DNA of 64,000 bases from Stappia stellulata (GTDB lineage Bacteria > Pseudomonadota > Alphaproteobacteria > Rhizobiales > Stappiaceae). The DNA lies in the NCBI RefSeq assembly GCF_020176715.1, contig NZ_JAIVMF010000019.1, positions 1-64,000 on the forward strand, given 5' to 3'. The position numbers and the translations under genes were made by a program. Each line of letters begins with the position of its first letter. The first letter of the stretch is position 1. The notes under the pieces were generated by a model that had not been told where the DNA came from, did not search any database, and was given only the letters and a program-made list of their open reading frames with translations. Positions 45,449-53,299 of the stretch are shown here, in pieces.

Positions 45449-45521
45449 GCGGATGTGCCTGTCGGGTCGAATAGGGGTGGCTGAAACGCGAAGGGCGCAG
45501 ACGCCTCGGGTAAGTCTCGAG

Positions 45522-45541
45522 TGTTGACGTTTACGTCAACA
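45522..45541. promoter_or_regulatory. Perfect palindrome upstream of an acyl-CoA dehydrogenase, LiuR-like
   Basis: TGTTGACGTTTACGTCAACA has perfect 9-base arms with a TT centre. The TTGACGT..ACGTCAA core is the type reported for the MerR-family regulator LiuR in proteobacterial branched-chain amino-acid and fatty-acid catabolism. The site also contains TTGACG, which could be the -35. It starts 119 bases before the dehydrogenase ATG. Assignment to LiuR is inference; the regulator gene is not in the window. Confidence 0.6.
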
Positions 45542-45640
45542 GGGACCATCCTCCGCCCTGCCAACTGCCGGGCCGGTTCTGCGGTCTCTGCTGCGATCCG
45601 TCAAGCGGCCCGCGAAAACAAAGAAGAAGGATTTCGCCGG

Positions 45641-47410
45641 ATGTTTCGTCCTCCTGTTTCGGAAATCGCATTCACCCTGAAGGAAGTCGCCGGCCTTGCC
45701 GATGTCGTCGCGCAAGAGGGGGCAGGAGATCTGTCGGGCGATCTGGTGGATGCCATTCTGGAAGAGGCGGGCCGTTTCGCGGCGGAGGAAATCGTCCCGC
45801 TGAATGCCGTAGGCGACCGGGTCGGCGCCAGGCTGGCCGATGGCGTGGTCACCATGCCGCCGGGCTGGAAGGAGGCCTATCGCGCCTGGAGCGAAGGCGG
45901 CTGGAACGCGCTCACCGGTGCGCCGGAATACGGCGGGCAGGGCCTGCCGATGATGCTTCACGCCGCCGCGCTCGAAATGTGGAACTTCGGCTCCATGGCC
46001 TTTGCCATCGGTCCGACCCTGACGATGGGCGCGGTCGAGGCGCTTGAAAAACACGCGACGGCCGAGCTGCGCGAGACCTATCTGCCCAAGCTGATCTCGG
46101 GCGAATGGATGGGAACGATGAACCTGACCGAACCGCAGGCCGGGTCCGATCTCAACGCCCTGCGCGCGCGCGCCGAACGGGCTGACGACGGCACCTACCG
46201 GATTTTCGGACAGAAGATCTACATCACCTACGGCGAGCATGATTTCACCGACAACATCGTCCATCTGGTCCTGGCGCGCCTGCCGGACGCGCCGGCCGGC
46301 ACGCGCGGGCTTTCGCTGTTCCTGGTGCCGAAGTTCTTCGTCGAGGACGATGGCTCGCTGGGCGCGCGCAACGATGTGCGCTGCGCCGGCATGGAGCACA
46401 AGCTGGGCATTCATGCCTCGCCCACCTGCACCATGGTCTATGGCGACGAGGGGGGCGCCGTCGGCTGGCTGATCGGCGAGGAAAACCGGGGCCTTGCCTG
46501 CATGTTCACGATGATGAACAACGCCCGCCTCTCGGTCGGCATCCAGGGGCTTGGTGTGGCCGAACGGGCGACGCAGCAGGCGCTCGCCTATGCGCTGGAG
46601 CGCCGTCAGGGGCGCGCACCGGGCGAGACGGGCAAGGGCATGAGTCCGATCGCCAACCATCCCGACATTCAGCGCAGCCTTCTGGACATGCAGTCCTGGA
46701 CACAGGTGGCGCGCGCGACCTGCTTTTGCACCGCGCATGCGCTCGACATGGCGCGTCTCGACGGCGACGCCGCCGTGCGCGGCCGCTGGAGCGACCGGGC
46801 CGCGCTGCTCACCCCCATCGCCAAGGCGCTTTCGACCGACATCGGTGTGGAAGTGGCCTCGATCGGCGTGCAGATCCACGGCGGCATGGGCTACGTCGAG
46901 GAGACCGGCGCCGCTCAGCACCTGCGGGACGCGCGCATCGCGCCGATCTATGAGGGCACCAACGGCATTCAGGCCATCGACCTTGTCGCGCGCAAGCTGC
47001 CGCTGTCCGGCGGCGAGGCAATCCGCGGGCTGATGGCGGAGCTGGATGCGATCGCTGTATCGGCGCGCGCGGCGGAGGCCGGCCTTTCCGGAACCGGACG
47101 GCAGCTTGAGACGGCCATCGCGCATCTGCGCGAAACGGTCGACTGGCTGCTGGACGCGCTCGGCCAGGGACGCCAGCAGGAAGCGCTCGCCGGCGCGACC
47201 CCGTTCCTGCGCCTGCTGGGCACGGTCTTCGGCGGCGCGATGCTTGCCAAGGGCGCGCTTGCAAGCCTTGGCGACAACACGCCGGCCGGCGCCCGTCGCG
47301 TTCATCTTGCGCGCTATTTCGCCGCCGCCCATCTGGGCGAGGCGGCATCCCTCAAGGCGCAGGTCCTGCAAGCGTCCGCCGCCGTGCTTGCCTATGATCC
47401 GGCGGCCTGA
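45641..47410 (+). CDS. Acyl-CoA dehydrogenase (large, ~589 aa type)
   Basis: A 589-residue acyl-CoA dehydrogenase of the long form with a C-terminal extension (fatty-acid catabolism FadE5/AcdA-like). Signatures are GTMNLTEPQAGSDLNALRAR (flavin contact), HKLGIHASPTCTMVYG, GVQIHGGMGYVEETGAAQ and IAPIYEGTNGIQAIDLVARK (with the catalytic Glu region). The extra ~130 C-terminal residues are helical. Probably acts on long-chain or methyl-branched acyl-CoA. AAGAAGG precedes the ATG. A perfect palindrome lies in the promoter region. Confidence 0.9.
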   Translation: MFRPPVSEIAFTLKEVAGLADVVAQEGAGDLSGDLVDAILEEAGRFAAEEIVPLNAVGDRVGARLADGVVTMPPGWKEAYRAWSEGGWNALTGAPEYGGQGLPMMLHAAALEMWNFGSMAFAIGPTLTMGAVEALEKHATAELRETYLPKLISGEWMGTMNLTEPQAGSDLNALRARAERADDGTYRIFGQKIYITYGEHDFTDNIVHLVLARLPDAPAGTRGLSLFLVPKFFVEDDGSLGARNDVRCAGMEHKLGIHASPTCTMVYGDEGGAVGWLIGEENRGLACMFTMMNNARLSVGIQGLGVAERATQQALAYALERRQGRAPGETGKGMSPIANHPDIQRSLLDMQSWTQVARATCFCTAHALDMARLDGDAAVRGRWSDRAALLTPIAKALSTDIGVEVASIGVQIHGGMGYVEETGAAQHLRDARIAPIYEGTNGIQAIDLVARKLPLSGGEAIRGLMAELDAIAVSARAAEAGLSGTGRQLETAIAHLRETVDWLLDALGQGRQQEALAGATPFLRLLGTVFGGAMLAKGALASLGDNTPAGARRVHLARYFAAAHLGEAASLKAQVLQASAAVLAYDPAA

Positions 47411-47466
47411 GGCGGGGGCCGCCCTTCGGCATTTCTGACGGTCAACCGCAGCTGACGAGGACCACG

Positions 47467-48219
47467 ATGATCGAGATCCACAGGGAGGCGGGCGTGGAGA
47501 CGCTGCGCCTCAACCGCCCGGCGAAAAAGAACGCGCTGACGGGCGAGATGTACACCGCACTGGCCGAGGCGCTGGAACGCGGCAACGCCGACCCGGAGGT
47601 GCGCGTGCATCTCGTGTGCGGCGTTCCGGGAGCCTTCACCTCGGGCAATGATATCGCCGACTTTCTGGCGTTCGCCGCCGACGGCAACATGGCCGACGCG
47701 CCGGTGGTGCGCTTTCTGCGCGCGCTCGCCGCCTGCGAGACGCCGATCGTCGCCGCCGTCGACGGCCTCGCCATCGGCGTCGGCACGACCATGCTGTTTC
47801 ACTGCGACATGGTGTTCGCAAGCCCCAGGGCGCTCTTCAAGACGCCCTTCATCGACCTGGGGCTGGTGCCGGAGGCGGGAGCCAGCCTGCTGGCGCCGGC
47901 GCGCATGGGCCACAGCCGCGCCTTCGAACTGCTGTGTCTCGGCGAAAGCTTCGATCCGGTGATGGCCAAGGCAGCCGGCTTCGTCAATCACATCGCGCCG
48001 GAAGAGGATCTGGAGGCGCGCGCGCTTGCCTGCGCCCGCGCGATTGCCGCCAAACCGGCGGAGGCGATGCGGCTGTCGCGGTCGCTCCTCATCGGCGACC
48101 GGTCCGCGCTTCGCGAGCGCATGGAAGAGGAAATCAGGCTGTTTGCCGAGTGCCTGCGGTCGGACACCGCCCGCAGGGCCTTTGCCGCCTTCCTCGACAA
48201 GGCGGGAAAGACCGGCTGA
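47467..48219 (+). CDS. Enoyl-CoA hydratase/isomerase family protein
   Basis: A 250-residue crotonase-fold protein. It has the oxyanion loop blocks RPAKKNALTGEMY and SGNDIADFL, then ACETPIVAAVDGLAIGVGTTML, DLGLVPEAGASLLAP and LCLGESFDP. The family hydrates or isomerises enoyl-CoA. The residue at the usual catalytic Glu position in the first block is not obvious, so an isomerase-type role is possible. It follows the acyl-CoA dehydrogenase by 56 bases, so beta-oxidation of the same acyl chain is the simplest view. Confidence 0.86.
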   Translation: MIEIHREAGVETLRLNRPAKKNALTGEMYTALAEALERGNADPEVRVHLVCGVPGAFTSGNDIADFLAFAADGNMADAPVVRFLRALAACETPIVAAVDGLAIGVGTTMLFHCDMVFASPRALFKTPFIDLGLVPEAGASLLAPARMGHSRAFELLCLGESFDPVMAKAAGFVNHIAPEEDLEARALACARAIAAKPAEAMRLSRSLLIGDRSALRERMEEEIRLFAECLRSDTARRAFAAFLDKAGKTG

Positions 48220-48285
48220 GGATCCTGGAAGCGCATACGTCTCATCAGCAAAGCGGGCGCGGGTGGCGCCTGCCGGGAGGACAAA

Positions 48286-49149
48286 ATGTCACTTGAGGGA
48301 AAGACCCTTTTCATCACGGGCGCATCGCGCGGCATCGGCAAGGCGATTGCCCTGCGGGCGGCACGCGACGGCGCCAATGTCGCCATCGCCGCCAAGACGG
48401 CGGAGCCGCACCCCAAGCTCGAAGGCACGATCTTTACCGCCGCCGAGGAGATCGAGGCGGCGGGCGGGCAGGCGCTGCCGCTTCTGGTCGACGTGCGCGA
48501 CGACGAGCGCGTGAAACAGGCGATGGCGGAGACGGCCGAGCGGTTCGGCGGGATCGACATCCTGGTGAACAACGCCAGCGCGATCCAACTCACCCCGCTC
48601 GCCGACACCGACATGAAGCGCTTCGACCTGATGCATCAGATCAACACGCGCGGAACGCTTGCCTGTTCCAAACATGCGATCCCCTATCTGGAGCAGGCGG
48701 CCAATCCGCACATCCTGATGCTGTCGCCGCCGCTCGACATGAGCGAAAAGTGGTTCGCCCCCTTCACGCCCTATGCGATCGCGAAATACGGCATGAGCCT
48801 TGCCGTGCTGGGTCTGTCGGGAGAGCTCAAGAGCAAGGGCATCGCGGTCAATGCGCTGTGGCCGCGCACGACGATCGCGACCGCCGCGGTGCGCAACATC
48901 ATCGGCGGCGACGACATGGTGTCCAAGAGCCGGACGCCGGAGATCCTCTCCGATGCCGCCTATGCGATCTTCACCAGCCCGGCCTGGGAGTTCACCGGCA
49001 ATTTCCTGATCGACGACACGTTCCTGGCGTCGCGCGGCGTCACGGATTTCGATCAGTACCGGGTGGATCCGTCGCAACCGCTGATGCCGGATTTCTTCGT
49101 GCCCGACGACAGCGTACCGCCGGCGAACCTCGGCAAGGCCAAGGGCTGA
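48286..49149 (+). CDS. SDR-family oxidoreductase (HSDL2-like)
   Basis: A 287-residue short-chain dehydrogenase. Cofactor motif GKTLFITGASRGIGKAIALRAA (TGxxxGIG), NNASAIQ, the active-site YAIAKYGMS (YxxxK), and PRTTIATAAVRN follow. The tail DFDQYRVDPSQPLMPDFFVPD is typical of the HSDL2/hydroxysteroid-dehydrogenase-like subgroup, which acts on fatty-acid-derived ketones or alcohols. GGGAGG precedes the start. Third gene in the run with the dehydrogenase and hydratase. Confidence 0.86.
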   Translation: MSLEGKTLFITGASRGIGKAIALRAARDGANVAIAAKTAEPHPKLEGTIFTAAEEIEAAGGQALPLLVDVRDDERVKQAMAETAERFGGIDILVNNASAIQLTPLADTDMKRFDLMHQINTRGTLACSKHAIPYLEQAANPHILMLSPPLDMSEKWFAPFTPYAIAKYGMSLAVLGLSGELKSKGIAVNALWPRTTIATAAVRNIIGGDDMVSKSRTPEILSDAAYAIFTSPAWEFTGNFLIDDTFLASRGVTDFDQYRVDPSQPLMPDFFVPDDSVPPANLGKAKG

Positions 49150-49168
49150 GCGGGCAGGAAGGCTGGGC

Positions 49169-49303
49169 CTACCAGCCCATCGCCTTCCAGAACAGCGCGC
49201 CGAGAAAGGCCGCGACGCAAACGAAAAGCGCCAGCCCGTGCAGCACGGGATGGCGGTTTTCGTCATGGGCCGGACGGCGGGGTTTCTTCGGCGGTGTGGC
49301 CAT
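49169..49303 (-). CDS. 44-residue membrane protein downstream of the DnaJ-like gene
   Basis: A short gene (44 codons plus stop). The protein is basic at the N terminus (MATPPKKPRRPAHDENRHPV) and then forms one hydrophobic helix (LHGLALFVCVAAFLGALFW), ending KAMGW. It lies 15 bases after the DnaJ-like stop on the same strand. GGAG is 10 bases upstream of the ATG. The composition is coding-like and the layout suggests an operon with the DnaJ gene. I do not recognise a family. Confidence 0.5.
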   Translation of the reverse strand: MATPPKKPRRPAHDENRHPVLHGLALFVCVAAFLGALFWKAMGW

Positions 49304-49318
49304 GGTGGAGGCGCTCCG

Positions 49319-50299
49319 TCAGCCGAACTCGGGACCGCGCGGACGATAGGGCCGCAATTCCTTCCAGGCCCGCATCAAAGTCGCCAGTTCCTGGTCGTCT
49401 TCCTCGGGAAGCACGATGCGCGGGGTGACCAGCAGGTCGCCGCGCCCGCCGTTCTTGTTCGGCAGGCCCTTGCCCTTCAGCCGCATCGTCTTGCCGCCTG
49501 CGGCCTTCGGCGTGATCGTGAGGTTGACCGCCCCGTCGAGTGTGGGAACGCGGACCTTCTCGCCAAGCACGGCTTCATAGAGGGTGATCGGCAGCTCGAG
49601 CTTGAGGTCGTCGTCGGACGGCGTGAACAGCGCATGGCGCGCCAGCCGCACCTCGACGATGGCATCGCCGGTGCCGCCGCCGTGCTCGCCCGGGTGCCCC
49701 TGGCCGCGCAGGCGGATCTTCTCGCCGTCGACGGTCCCGTCGGGCAGCTTGACGTCGACCGCCTTGCCGTTCGGCAGCGTCACTCTCGCCTTGCGCTCGT
49801 GCACGAGTTGCTCGAGCGTGACGCGGGCGGTGATCTGGGCGTCCTGTCCGCGCTTGGGCTGAGGCCCGCGGCCGCCGCCCATTCCCGCGCCCATGCCGGG
49901 GCCTGCGCCGCCGCCGAAACCGCCGCCCCGGGCCCGTCCGCCGAAGCCGCCGAGAATGTCGTTCAGGATATCGTCGAAGCCGCCGCCCTGGCCCTGCTGG
50001 AAGCCGCGCTGGCCGCGCGCCTGGCGAAAGATGTCGCTGTCGCTGAAGCCGTCGAAGCCGTGGGCCTGAAAGCGCGGCTTTCCGTCCGCGTCGATCTCGC
50101 CACGGTCGAACTGGGCACGCTTCTCCTTGTCGCCGAGGATCTCATAGGCCTGGCTCGCCTCGGAAAAACGGTCCTTGGCCGACGGATTGTCGGCATTCTG
50201 GTCCGGATGATAGGTCTTGGCGAGCTTCCGGTAAGCTCGCTTGATGTCCGCCTCGCTCGCCGACTTGCTGACGCCGAGGACGCTGTAAGGGTCACGCAT
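49319..50299 (-). CDS. DnaJ C-terminal domain protein (CbpA-like)
   Basis: A 326-residue J-domain co-chaperone lacking the Cys-rich zinc domain. Residues 1-70 are the J domain, DPYSVLGVSKSASEADIKRAYRKLA with the HPD motif in YHPDQNA. A Gly/Phe-rich linker with GGFGG repeats (about 90-145) follows, then two C-terminal beta domains (TLEQLVHERKARVTLPNGKAV). It stimulates DnaK ATPase; lack of the zinc domain makes it like CbpA. It is followed by a 44-residue membrane gene. Confidence 0.92.
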   Translation of the reverse strand: MRDPYSVLGVSKSASEADIKRAYRKLAKTYHPDQNADNPSAKDRFSEASQAYEILGDKEKRAQFDRGEIDADGKPRFQAHGFDGFSDSDIFRQARGQRGFQQGQGGGFDDILNDILGGFGGRARGGGFGGGAGPGMGAGMGGGRGPQPKRGQDAQITARVTLEQLVHERKARVTLPNGKAVDVKLPDGTVDGEKIRLRGQGHPGEHGGGTGDAIVEVRLARHALFTPSDDDLKLELPITLYEAVLGEKVRVPTLDGAVNLTITPKAAGGKTMRLKGKGLPNKNGGRGDLLVTPRIVLPEEDDQELATLMRAWKELRPYRPRGPEFG

Positions 50300-50416
50300 G
50301 GCTCCGACCGCGGTTAGGAAGTGTCATGACGGGTATATACCCGTGTTGTGCTCAAGAGCCATATGGGAATTGATAGGAATAAAATCCAGATGTCGATTTG
50401 CCTGTCCGCGTTCGGC

Positions 50417-50914
50417 TCAGCCGTTCGGGAAAGCGGCGCCGTCGCTGTCGGCCGCGGTGCCGTCCTTTGCCATCAATTGTATCACGGCCCAGTCCTGCAT
50501 GGCATCCTGACAGGCAATGCCCTGATAGGCGCGCACGCCGCCGATGGTGTTGGCGGTGGTCTCGAAGCGCGCGCAGCCGGTGCCCGTGGCGACTGTCTCG
50601 TCGGCGAGGGCGACGATCGTGCCGGAATTGCCGCTCAGCGGGTTGTTCCACGCAAACGGCGGCGCGCCGACGGCGCCGTCGCGGGCGGTGGCGATGGCCT
50701 TGGCGATCACGGCCCGGTCCTGCCGGCTGATGTCGACGTCGGCGTCGTTTTGCTGGCCAGAAATCGAGCCGGTGAGATCCAGCGGCGTGGTGATGTCGGC
50801 ACTGCCCACGGGCATGGACACGCCGCCGCAAGCCCCGGCGAGCAACGCAAGCGCAACGCATGCCCCGCTGCGCGGGGCGATCTTGGCAAGAAGAGCAAAG
50901 CGTGTGTGTGTCAT
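50417..50914 (-). CDS. RT0821/Lpp0805-family surface lipoprotein
   Basis: A 165-residue predicted lipoprotein: signal with a lipobox-like LALLAGACGG near residue 25. The mature part contains PFAWNNPLSGNSGTIVALADE and CARFETTANTIGGVRAYQGIACQD, then DWAVIQLM, as seen in RT0821/Lpp0805 outer-membrane lipoproteins of Rickettsia and Rhizobiales. Role in the envelope is unknown. ATG 50914 was chosen because the lipobox distance is then normal. It lies 117 bases downstream of the start of the DnaJ gene on the same strand. Confidence 0.82.
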   Translation of the reverse strand: MTHTRFALLAKIAPRSGACVALALLAGACGGVSMPVGSADITTPLDLTGSISGQQNDADVDISRQDRAVIAKAIATARDGAVGAPPFAWNNPLSGNSGTIVALADETVATGTGCARFETTANTIGGVRAYQGIACQDAMQDWAVIQLMAKDGTAADSDGAAFPNG

Positions 50915-51134
50915 GGGGCGAAGTCCCGCAGCCGGCGCGGGGCAAGGGACCCCGCAGCGCATCGTTCAACCGTCGGTCGATGTGACGCCTTTGCAACAGG
51001 GTGAAGGAGAAGCCTTAACAAAATGTGAGTCCGTTCAATTTGCGATTTCGTTTCCGATTTTCCCGCAGCGGGTTATCAGGAGGCAGCGGCCGCGCCGGCC
51101 CGCCATCCCGCCGTTTCAGCCGACAGGTTTCTTC

Positions 51135-51710
51135 ATGACGCGCCCCGGTTTTTCCTCTCCGCCCGAGATCCTGACAGCGCGCCTGCGCCTGCGCGCCCAC
51201 CGGCCGGACGACCTTGCCGCCTGCCATGCCCTGTGGGGCGACATCGATGTCGTGCGCCATATCACCGGAAAGCCGGCCACGCGCGAGGAGACCTGGGGGC
51301 GACTGCTGCGCTACGCCGGACACTGGCACATGCTCGGCTTCGGCTACTGGGCTCTTGAGGACCGGGCCACCGGTGCCTTTGTCGGCGAGGCCGGGCTTGC
51401 CGATTATCAGCGCGACATTGTGCCGTCCCTGTCCGACCATGCGGAAATCGGCTGGCTGGTCTCGCCGCAGTGGCACGGTCGCGGTCTTGCGAGCGAGGCC
51501 GTCCGGGCGATTCTTGCCTGGGGCGACGCGAATCTCGCGCGGCCCTGTGTGGCATGTCTGATTTCCCCGGACAACCGTCCCTCGCTGCGGCTGGCGGAGC
51601 GGGTGGGCTTTCGGATGTGGACGCACACGAGCTATCGCGGCGATCCGGTGGTGCTCTACCGCCGCAACCGCGATGCCCCTGCCGGGGCTACAGAAGCTTC
51701 TTCCACCTGA
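51135..51710 (+). CDS. GNAT-family acetyltransferase (RimJ/RimL-like)
   Basis: A 191-residue GNAT protein of the ribosomal-protein-acetyltransferase type (Acetyltransf_3). Segments PEILTARLRLRAHRPDDL, GYWALEDRATGAFVGEAGLADY, AEIGWLVSPQWHGRGLASEAV (acetyl-CoA P-loop Q-x-x-G-x-G/A), and LISPDNRPSLRLAERVGFR are typical. The substrate amine is unknown. It overlaps the convergent corA gene by 23 bases at its 3' end. Confidence 0.88.
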   Translation: MTRPGFSSPPEILTARLRLRAHRPDDLAACHALWGDIDVVRHITGKPATREETWGRLLRYAGHWHMLGFGYWALEDRATGAFVGEAGLADYQRDIVPSLSDHAEIGWLVSPQWHGRGLASEAVRAILAWGDANLARPCVACLISPDNRPSLRLAERVGFRMWTHTSYRGDPVVLYRRNRDAPAGATEASST

Positions 51711-52665
51711 AATACAGGAAGGTCACAAGCACCGAGGCGATCATGATGAGGATCGAGAACGGATAACCGTAGGTCCAGGACAATTCCGGCATGCCCTCGA
51801 AATTCATGCCGTAGATCGAGGCGATCAGCGTCGGCGGCAGGAACACCACCGCGAGCACCGAGAAGATCTTGATGATCTGGTTCTGCTCCAGATTGACCAG
51901 GCCGACCGTCGCATCGAGCAGGAAGTTGAGCTTGGCGTCGAGCGCATTGGCATGCTCGCGGATCGAGCGGATGTCCCGGCCGAGCGCCTTGCATTGACTG
52001 CGCTGGGCGCCGGTGAGCCGCAGCGTCTTGGCGTGGAGCGTCAGATAGACGAACAGCCGCTCGAGGCTTGCGCAGGATTCGTGCATGCGCGCGACCTTGA
52101 GGCCGATTTCTCCGATCCGGCGGATCGTCGCCTTGTAGGAGGCGGCCTTGCGGCTGTCGATGCCCTGGCCGAACACGGCGCTCGAGATCGCGTCGAATTC
52201 GGCAGAGGCCTCCTCGATCACATCCGCGGCGCGGTCGGCGATGGCGTCGAGCAGGGCGAAGAGAATGTCGATGCCGCTCGCGGCCTGTACCATGCCGGCC
52301 GCGAGACGGCGCGCGGCAAGATCGACGGAAAGCGTCTCGCTCTGGCGGATCGTCACGATCCGCTCGGGCGTTGCGACGATCTTGAGGGTGGACACCATCG
52401 GATTGGGATCGCGGGCGATCAGCGGCAGCACCGCCGTCATCACCAGCGCGCCGCCGGCCTCGTAGAGCCGCTCGGAGGTCTCGATCGCGCCGATGTCCTC
52501 GCCGCTGGGCACGGGCGCGCCGACCCAGTCGCTGGCGGCGCGGCGTTCGGCGGCGGCGGGTGAGGAAAGGTCGAGCCAGACGGCTTCCGCCGGGATCGGC
52601 GTTTTCCCGGACTGGCTCGTGGCGGGGCGCAGTCCGGCCCCGTCACGCACATAGGCGATCATCAT
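51688..52665 (-). CDS. CorA-family magnesium/divalent cation transporter
   Basis: A 325-residue CorA-type channel: a long cytoplasmic N-terminal domain with alpha-helical stalk (VARMHESCASLERLFVYLTL), then two C-terminal transmembrane helices. The selectivity motif YGMN occurs in SIYGMNFEGMP right after TM1 (VLAVVFLPPTLIA), and the protein ends basic (YFRWKKLL). Pentameric influx of Mg2+ (or Ni2+/Co2+) is expected. A second ATG lies one codon downstream. Its 3' end overlaps the GNAT gene. Confidence 0.9.
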   Translation of the reverse strand: MMIAYVRDGAGLRPATSQSGKTPIPAEAVWLDLSSPAAAERRAASDWVGAPVPSGEDIGAIETSERLYEAGGALVMTAVLPLIARDPNPMVSTLKIVATPERIVTIRQSETLSVDLAARRLAAGMVQAASGIDILFALLDAIADRAADVIEEASAEFDAISSAVFGQGIDSRKAASYKATIRRIGEIGLKVARMHESCASLERLFVYLTLHAKTLRLTGAQRSQCKALGRDIRSIREHANALDAKLNFLLDATVGLVNLEQNQIIKIFSVLAVVFLPPTLIASIYGMNFEGMPELSWTYGYPFSILIMIASVLVTFLYFRWKKLL

Positions 52666-52934
52666 CGCGTTTGCACTCCCGCTGCGCTCCCTGGTCGGTG
52701 GCGTTCCGGCCCGTGTCGCAGCATGATGGAGGAAGATGACCGTTGCGTCTCGCGTGGATGCGCGCCAAGCCCGCGTTCCGGAAAACGCCAGGACGCGCGG
52801 TTCGCGCGTCCTGAATAGTCTGACCGGTTCGCCCGGTCCCCCGACGTTGGTCCTCCAACACTGGTCTCCCGCCGGTTGCGATCAACGGCGGACGGCCAGA
52901 GGTCTGAGGCGGTCGCTGGCGTTCTCGAGCAAGG
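52666..52934. other. Intergenic region upstream of corA with paired hairpins
   Basis: About 269 bases without a supported gene. The main feature is a perfect 10-bp hairpin (52790-52812). A smaller GACCGG/CCGGTC stem follows near 52819-52836. The region may hold the corA promoter on the minus strand and the end of the small gene to its right. Confidence 0.45.
52790..52812 (-). terminator. Perfect hairpin, probable terminator of the 48-residue gene
   Basis: AGGACGCGCG pairs with CGCGCGTCCT across a 3-base loop. On the minus strand it is followed by GGCGTTTTCC, a short T run, so termination of the leftward small gene at 52935-53081 is likely. Confidence 0.5.
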
Positions 52935-53081
52935 TTACTTGCCCGAACCGCTCGCCGTCTTCATCGCACCCTTGTTGCAAAGCGCCGCCGCGTTGATCGA
53001 CTTGATGCCGACCGGCTTGTAAAGCGCGTCGAGGTTCGGGCGCGGCGTGGCAGGGGCGGTTTGATGTGACTTCGAGGTCAT
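52935..53081 (-). CDS. 48-residue small hypothetical protein
   Basis: A short gene of 48 codons plus stop. The protein starts MTSKSHQTAPATPRPNLDA and continues LYKPVGIKSINAAALCNKGA to a basic end KTASGSGK. It has no membrane segment. The central LDALYKPVGIKSINAAA stretch looks like a structured helix and may be conserved, although I cannot name a family. A terminator-like hairpin follows 120 bases later. No strong Shine-Dalgarno precedes the ATG, so confidence is moderate. Confidence 0.45.
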   Translation of the reverse strand: MTSKSHQTAPATPRPNLDALYKPVGIKSINAAALCNKGAMKTASGSGK

Positions 53082-53299
53082 TTTTGACAGTCCAGCGTCG
53101 GTTTGTTCGGCCCGGGGGTATTCCCGTCAGCTCGTGAGCACAGTGGGGCTCGGAATTGGACGAAACTAAGGATGCGGGCACAAAACCTTGTGAATCCAGT
53201 CACTTTCCTTTTCGCCCTGTAAGAATTCGCGAGTTGGAGCAGGGAACGGCCTGTGGCTGTTTGCCGGGAAAGGCTCAAATTGCACAAAAAATCAGCAAG
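53082..53299. other. Intergenic region between the small gene and the aminotransferase gene
   Basis: 218 bases with no gene recognised. It is somewhat less GC-rich near 53270-53295 (CACAAAAAATCAG). The minus-strand side could hold the 48-residue gene's promoter, but no clear -35/-10 pair was found. Confidence 0.3.
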
